Source: an uncultured Prochlorococcus sp. (GTDB taxonomy: Bacteria; Cyanobacteriota; Cyanobacteriia; PCC-6307; Cyanobiaceae). Taken from it: a stretch of 15,496 nucleotides of DNA. Below are positions 13,212 through 15,496 of this stretch, one piece after another. Every line of letters begins with the position of its first letter. Within the stretch, counting starts at the first letter, position 1. The stretch is taken from contig CACGGY010000020.1 of the NCBI GenBank assembly GCA_902572675.1, positions 1 to 15,496 of the forward strand. The letters run 5' to 3'. Under the pieces are notes generated by a model. That model did not search any database and was not told the origin of the DNA. It saw only the letters and a list, made by a program, of their open reading frames with translations. The position numbers and the translations under genes are program-made.

Positions 13212-13802
13212 ATGTTGAAAAATCCTATCCCAAAAGTTACAAATAAACTGCAATATAGAGCTATTGGTATTGTAAATGGCAAATTTACGCCCAATAGTAG
13301 TGAGCAAATAAATAGAGGTTACATAATTGATAATCAAGGCGAACGAATCGAAACAGTAGTGTTAGGAAAAGCATTATCTCTGCTTAAAAAGCATATAGAT
13401 TTAAAGCAAAGTTATTTTTGGGTTGTTTATCCAAAAAATAAAAATACTCAAAACTTGCATTTGCAGGTTGCGGGCATCTGGGATCCTTATCAACTTAATA
13501 ATTTTCAAAATGGTTCTTCGAAAGCAAATTTTTCTAAATTATTAGAGAAATTAGGTTTAAAAGATAATTATTTTTCAGTTAGGGGAGAACTAGTTTATGT
13601 AAATACTCAAAAGAAGGAGGTTGTTATTAAGATTTGTTCTGCTTCAAAGCATAAAAAATTAAAAAATAAAAATTTTAAACTAAATATAAAAGGAGAGCTT
13701 TCTCTAGAACTTCTCAATAGTTTTATTAGTTTAGATGTTATGAGAGATGGAAATTCTTTAAAATTAATTAATTACAAGCTTATCGAAAAAAATTTAAAAT
13801 GA
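13212..13802 (+). CDS. Conserved-type hypothetical protein, 196 residues
   Basis: I do not recognise a functional family. The protein begins MLKNPIPKVTNKLQYRAIGIVNGKFTPNSSEQINRGYIIDNQGERIETVVLGKALSLLKKHID and later has FWVVYPKNK, HLQVAGIWDPYQL and YFSVRGELVYVN. These alternating hydrophobic strands look like two small beta-rich units, perhaps OB-like, one near residues 14-90 and one near 118-165. The C-terminal half is very lysine-rich. There is no signal peptide or membrane segment, so it is probably cytoplasmic. A nucleic-acid-binding role would fit the charge but is only a guess. It follows the exported-protein gene by 30 bases and precedes larC by 48. Confidence 0.7.
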   Translation: MLKNPIPKVTNKLQYRAIGIVNGKFTPNSSEQINRGYIIDNQGERIETVVLGKALSLLKKHIDLKQSYFWVVYPKNKNTQNLHLQVAGIWDPYQLNNFQNGSSKANFSKLLEKLGLKDNYFSVRGELVYVNTQKKEVVIKICSASKHKKLKNKNFKLNIKGELSLELLNSFISLDVMRDGNSLKLINYKLIEKNLK

Positions 13803-13850
13803 AAAAATTATCGTCAACGTACTTTTAACTAATAAAGAAATCAAAGATTT

Positions 13851-15077
13851 ATGGAAAATGTGTTAATTGAATGTTCTCCAGGAATCTCTGGAGATATGCT
13901 GCTTGGAGCCTTTTATGACTTAGGTGTACCTAAAAAAGTTATAGAACAACCACTTTTTGATCTCGGATTAAGTGGTCAATATACTTTAGACTTTAAAGAA
14001 TCTAAAAGTTGTTCAATCCGAGGAATCAAGGCAAAAGTTGAAAATATTGATTGTGGCTCAACTCAAAGAAATTGGAAAAGTATTAAAGAACTTATTCTTA
14101 ATGGGCACTTAGAGAAGAAATTAAAGCAATTAATTTATGAAGTATTTGAATCTTTAGCAAGTGCTGAAAGTAAAGTGCATGGCATAAATCCTGATGATGT
14201 ACATTTTCATGAAATTGGTTCTATCGATTCAATAGTAGATATTGTTGGAGTATGTGCTGCTTTGAATTACATAAATCCAAAGAAGGTTTATTGCAATGAA
14301 CCAATGTTGGGAAAAGGTTTTGTTCAAACAGAACACGGAAAATTATCTGTCCCTCCTCCCGCTGTAATAGAGCTTATAAGAAGAACAAATATTAATGTTT
14401 TATCTTGCTTCGAATCGATAGAGGGGGAACTTTCTACACCTACTGGAATTGCTCTAATTGCTAATCTAGCTGACTATATTCAACCTCCTTCAAAATATTC
14501 TATTCACTCTTATGGAGTGGGAATTGGCAACTTAAAATTCCCATTCCCAAATTTGGTTAGAGTATATAAGATAACTTCATATGAGAGTTCTTCTATTAAT
14601 AAAGAAATCAATCCAAAGTGTGAAGAGATATCTATTCAAGAAGCATGGATTGATGACCAAACTCCTGAAAATATATCGAATTTTGTAGAAAAAATGAGAA
14701 TTGAGGGAGCTTATGATGTATCTTATCAAGCTATTAATATGAAAAAAAATAGAATTGGATTTTCTATTCAAGCAATATTGCCAACAGCGAAAAGGGAATA
14801 CTTTAGAGGATTATGGTTTGATTATTCAAATACTCTTGGAGTACGTGAAAGGACACAATCTAGGTGGACATTACTTAGAAGAAGAGGAGAATGTTTAACG
14901 AGTTTTGGAAACATAAAAGTAAAACAGACTTTGAAACCAGATGGATCAATCACTATGAAACCAGAAAATGACGAGGTTTTAAAACTAAAACTAAATCATA
15001 AAAAATCCAGTGATGAAATAAGAAAAATAATAGAAGAATCAAGTAAAAAATTCAAAGCTTTTGAAAACTGGCAATAA
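13851..15077 (+). CDS. larC: LarC-type nickel insertion protein (DUF111)
   Basis: In lactate racemase systems LarC inserts nickel into the pyridinium bis-thiocarboxylate made by LarB and LarE, giving the nickel-pincer cofactor, and it hydrolyses CTP. This 408-residue protein has the family start ECSPGISGDMLLGAFYDLGVP, the strongly conserved HFHEIGSIDSIVDIVG segment (about residue 120-135), VQTEHGKLSVPPPAV, and EGELSTPTGIALIA. The C-terminal part has TLGVRERTQSRWTLLRRR. In Lactobacillus plantarum larC is split and needs a programmed frameshift; here the two halves form one uninterrupted frame. No larA, larB or larE is in the window. The ATG at 13851 fits the conserved start. The next gene begins 8 bases after the stop. 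Confidence 0.92.
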   Translation: MENVLIECSPGISGDMLLGAFYDLGVPKKVIEQPLFDLGLSGQYTLDFKESKSCSIRGIKAKVENIDCGSTQRNWKSIKELILNGHLEKKLKQLIYEVFESLASAESKVHGINPDDVHFHEIGSIDSIVDIVGVCAALNYINPKKVYCNEPMLGKGFVQTEHGKLSVPPPAVIELIRRTNINVLSCFESIEGELSTPTGIALIANLADYIQPPSKYSIHSYGVGIGNLKFPFPNLVRVYKITSYESSSINKEINPKCEEISIQEAWIDDQTPENISNFVEKMRIEGAYDVSYQAINMKKNRIGFSIQAILPTAKREYFRGLWFDYSNTLGVRERTQSRWTLLRRRGECLTSFGNIKVKQTLKPDGSITMKPENDEVLKLKLNHKKSSDEIRKIIEESSKKFKAFENWQ

Positions 15078-15085
15078 AATCAAAC

Positions 15086-15496
15086 ATGCGAAATCATTTA
15101 TATTGGAAATTCCTAAAAAAAATTAATTTTGATGGTTTAAAAAGTATCTTCTTTATTTCAAGTTTATTGTATTTTTGCATTTATTTTTTTTATAATATCG
15201 ACCAAATTTCTTTTGATATCAACTTAGAAAAAAAAGGCATTAATCTATCTTTATCATTTTTGTTTTGCCTCCTAAGTGTTTATCTTAACGCCTATGCGTG
15301 GAAATATATAGTCAAATGGTTTGGAAAAGAATCTAAAAGAAATAATCTAGTTTCTTTTTATGTTTTGTCTAATATTCTCAAATACGTACCAGGAGGGATT
15401 TGGCATTTTGTTGAAAGATTTAATTTTATAAAAAAAATTAGTAATCCTAATGTTGCTTTATATTCGACACTTATAGAACCTTACTTTATGCTGAGT
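15086..15496 (+). CDS. Multi-helix membrane protein, LPG-synthase/flippase-like (UPF0104-type), 3'-truncated by the window edge
   Basis: An open frame of 137 codons runs off the window. The visible part has a lysine-rich start (MRNHLYWKFLKKINFDG), a hydrophobic helix near residues 19-38, a second near 53-75, and the segment SFYVLSNILKYVPGGIWHFVERF. The KYVPGGIW pattern is typical of the membrane domain shared by lysylphosphatidylglycerol synthase and related lipid-handling proteins in cyanobacteria. It is likely to sit in the plasma membrane. Because the catalytic half, if any, lies beyond the edge, I cannot say whether it makes, flips or moves a lipid. It starts 8 bases after larC, so the two genes are probably in one transcript. 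Confidence 0.65.
   Translation, partial: MRNHLYWKFLKKINFDGLKSIFFISSLLYFCIYFFYNIDQISFDINLEKKGINLSLSFLFCLLSVYLNAYAWKYIVKWFGKESKRNNLVSFYVLSNILKYVPGGIWHFVERFNFIKKISNPNVALYSTLIEPYFMLS

Noticed and set aside
14577..14771. 64-residue minus-strand frame inside larC
   Set aside because: Antisense shadow; low-complexity translation with no start context.
13851..15077. Programmed frameshift in larC
   Set aside because: The frame is continuous from ATG to stop with both family halves present, so no frameshift is needed.
1..15496. Mobile element, phage gene, CRISPR array or defence system
   Set aside because: No transposase, integrase, terminal repeats, spaced direct repeats or defence domain seen; both tRNAs are intact with no duplicated 3' ends noticed.

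Overview
The window looks like a core stretch of a marine Prochlorococcus chromosome, most likely a high-light-adapted type. The evidence is the strongly AT-rich DNA, short spacers, a 58-residue high-light-inducible protein, HemL of the C5 tetrapyrrole route, and the hyperconserved picocyanobacterial protein lying between two tRNAs next to rplS. I cannot name a strain. I see no insertion sequence, phage gene, CRISPR array or defence island. No gene-free stretch exceeds about 230 bases.

Layout. Bases 1-2411 (+): the 3' part of tsaD, a tiny hli gene, and a CPA1-type cation/proton antiporter. Bases 2412-5250 (-): a PepSY-type two-helix membrane protein, rplS, tRNA-Trp, the hyperconserved SH3-like protein, tRNA-Asp and gltX. 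All but the membrane protein belong to translation. Bases 5342-6181 (+): map, tail-to-tail with an SDR oxidoreductase on the minus strand (6185-6892). Bases 7050-10403 (+): a BioD-like/DRTGG protein, a DprA-like Rossmann protein, yajQ, a 70-residue unknown and a prohibitin-type protein. Bases 10443-12816 (-): hemL and a type III exonuclease (xth). Bases 12888-15496 (+): a small exported protein, a 196-residue unknown, larC, and the start of a multi-helix membrane protein cut by the window edge.

How the genes fit together. Most of the window is housekeeping. Translation and protein maturation are served by tsaD (t6A in tRNA), gltX, two tRNAs, rplS, the hyperconserved protein and map. Tetrapyrrole supply is touched twice: GltX makes the Glu-tRNA that starts the C5 pathway, and HemL makes 5-aminolevulinate; the two genes are about 7 kb apart and not co-transcribed. 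Stress and membrane functions are represented by hli, the antiporter and the prohibitin. The least understood parts are the hyperconserved protein, the BioD/DRTGG plus DprA-like pair, the orphan larC, and the small unknown proteins at 9283, 12888 and 13212.

Several + strand genes (antiporter, map, yajQ) have a -10-like hexamer ending only 5 to 8 bases before the start codon, which suggests leaderless or nearly leaderless transcripts. Three genes appear to use non-ATG starts (DprA-like TTG, xth TTG, hemL GTG). I did not find a clearly new multi-gene system; the findings below are modest, checkable leads.
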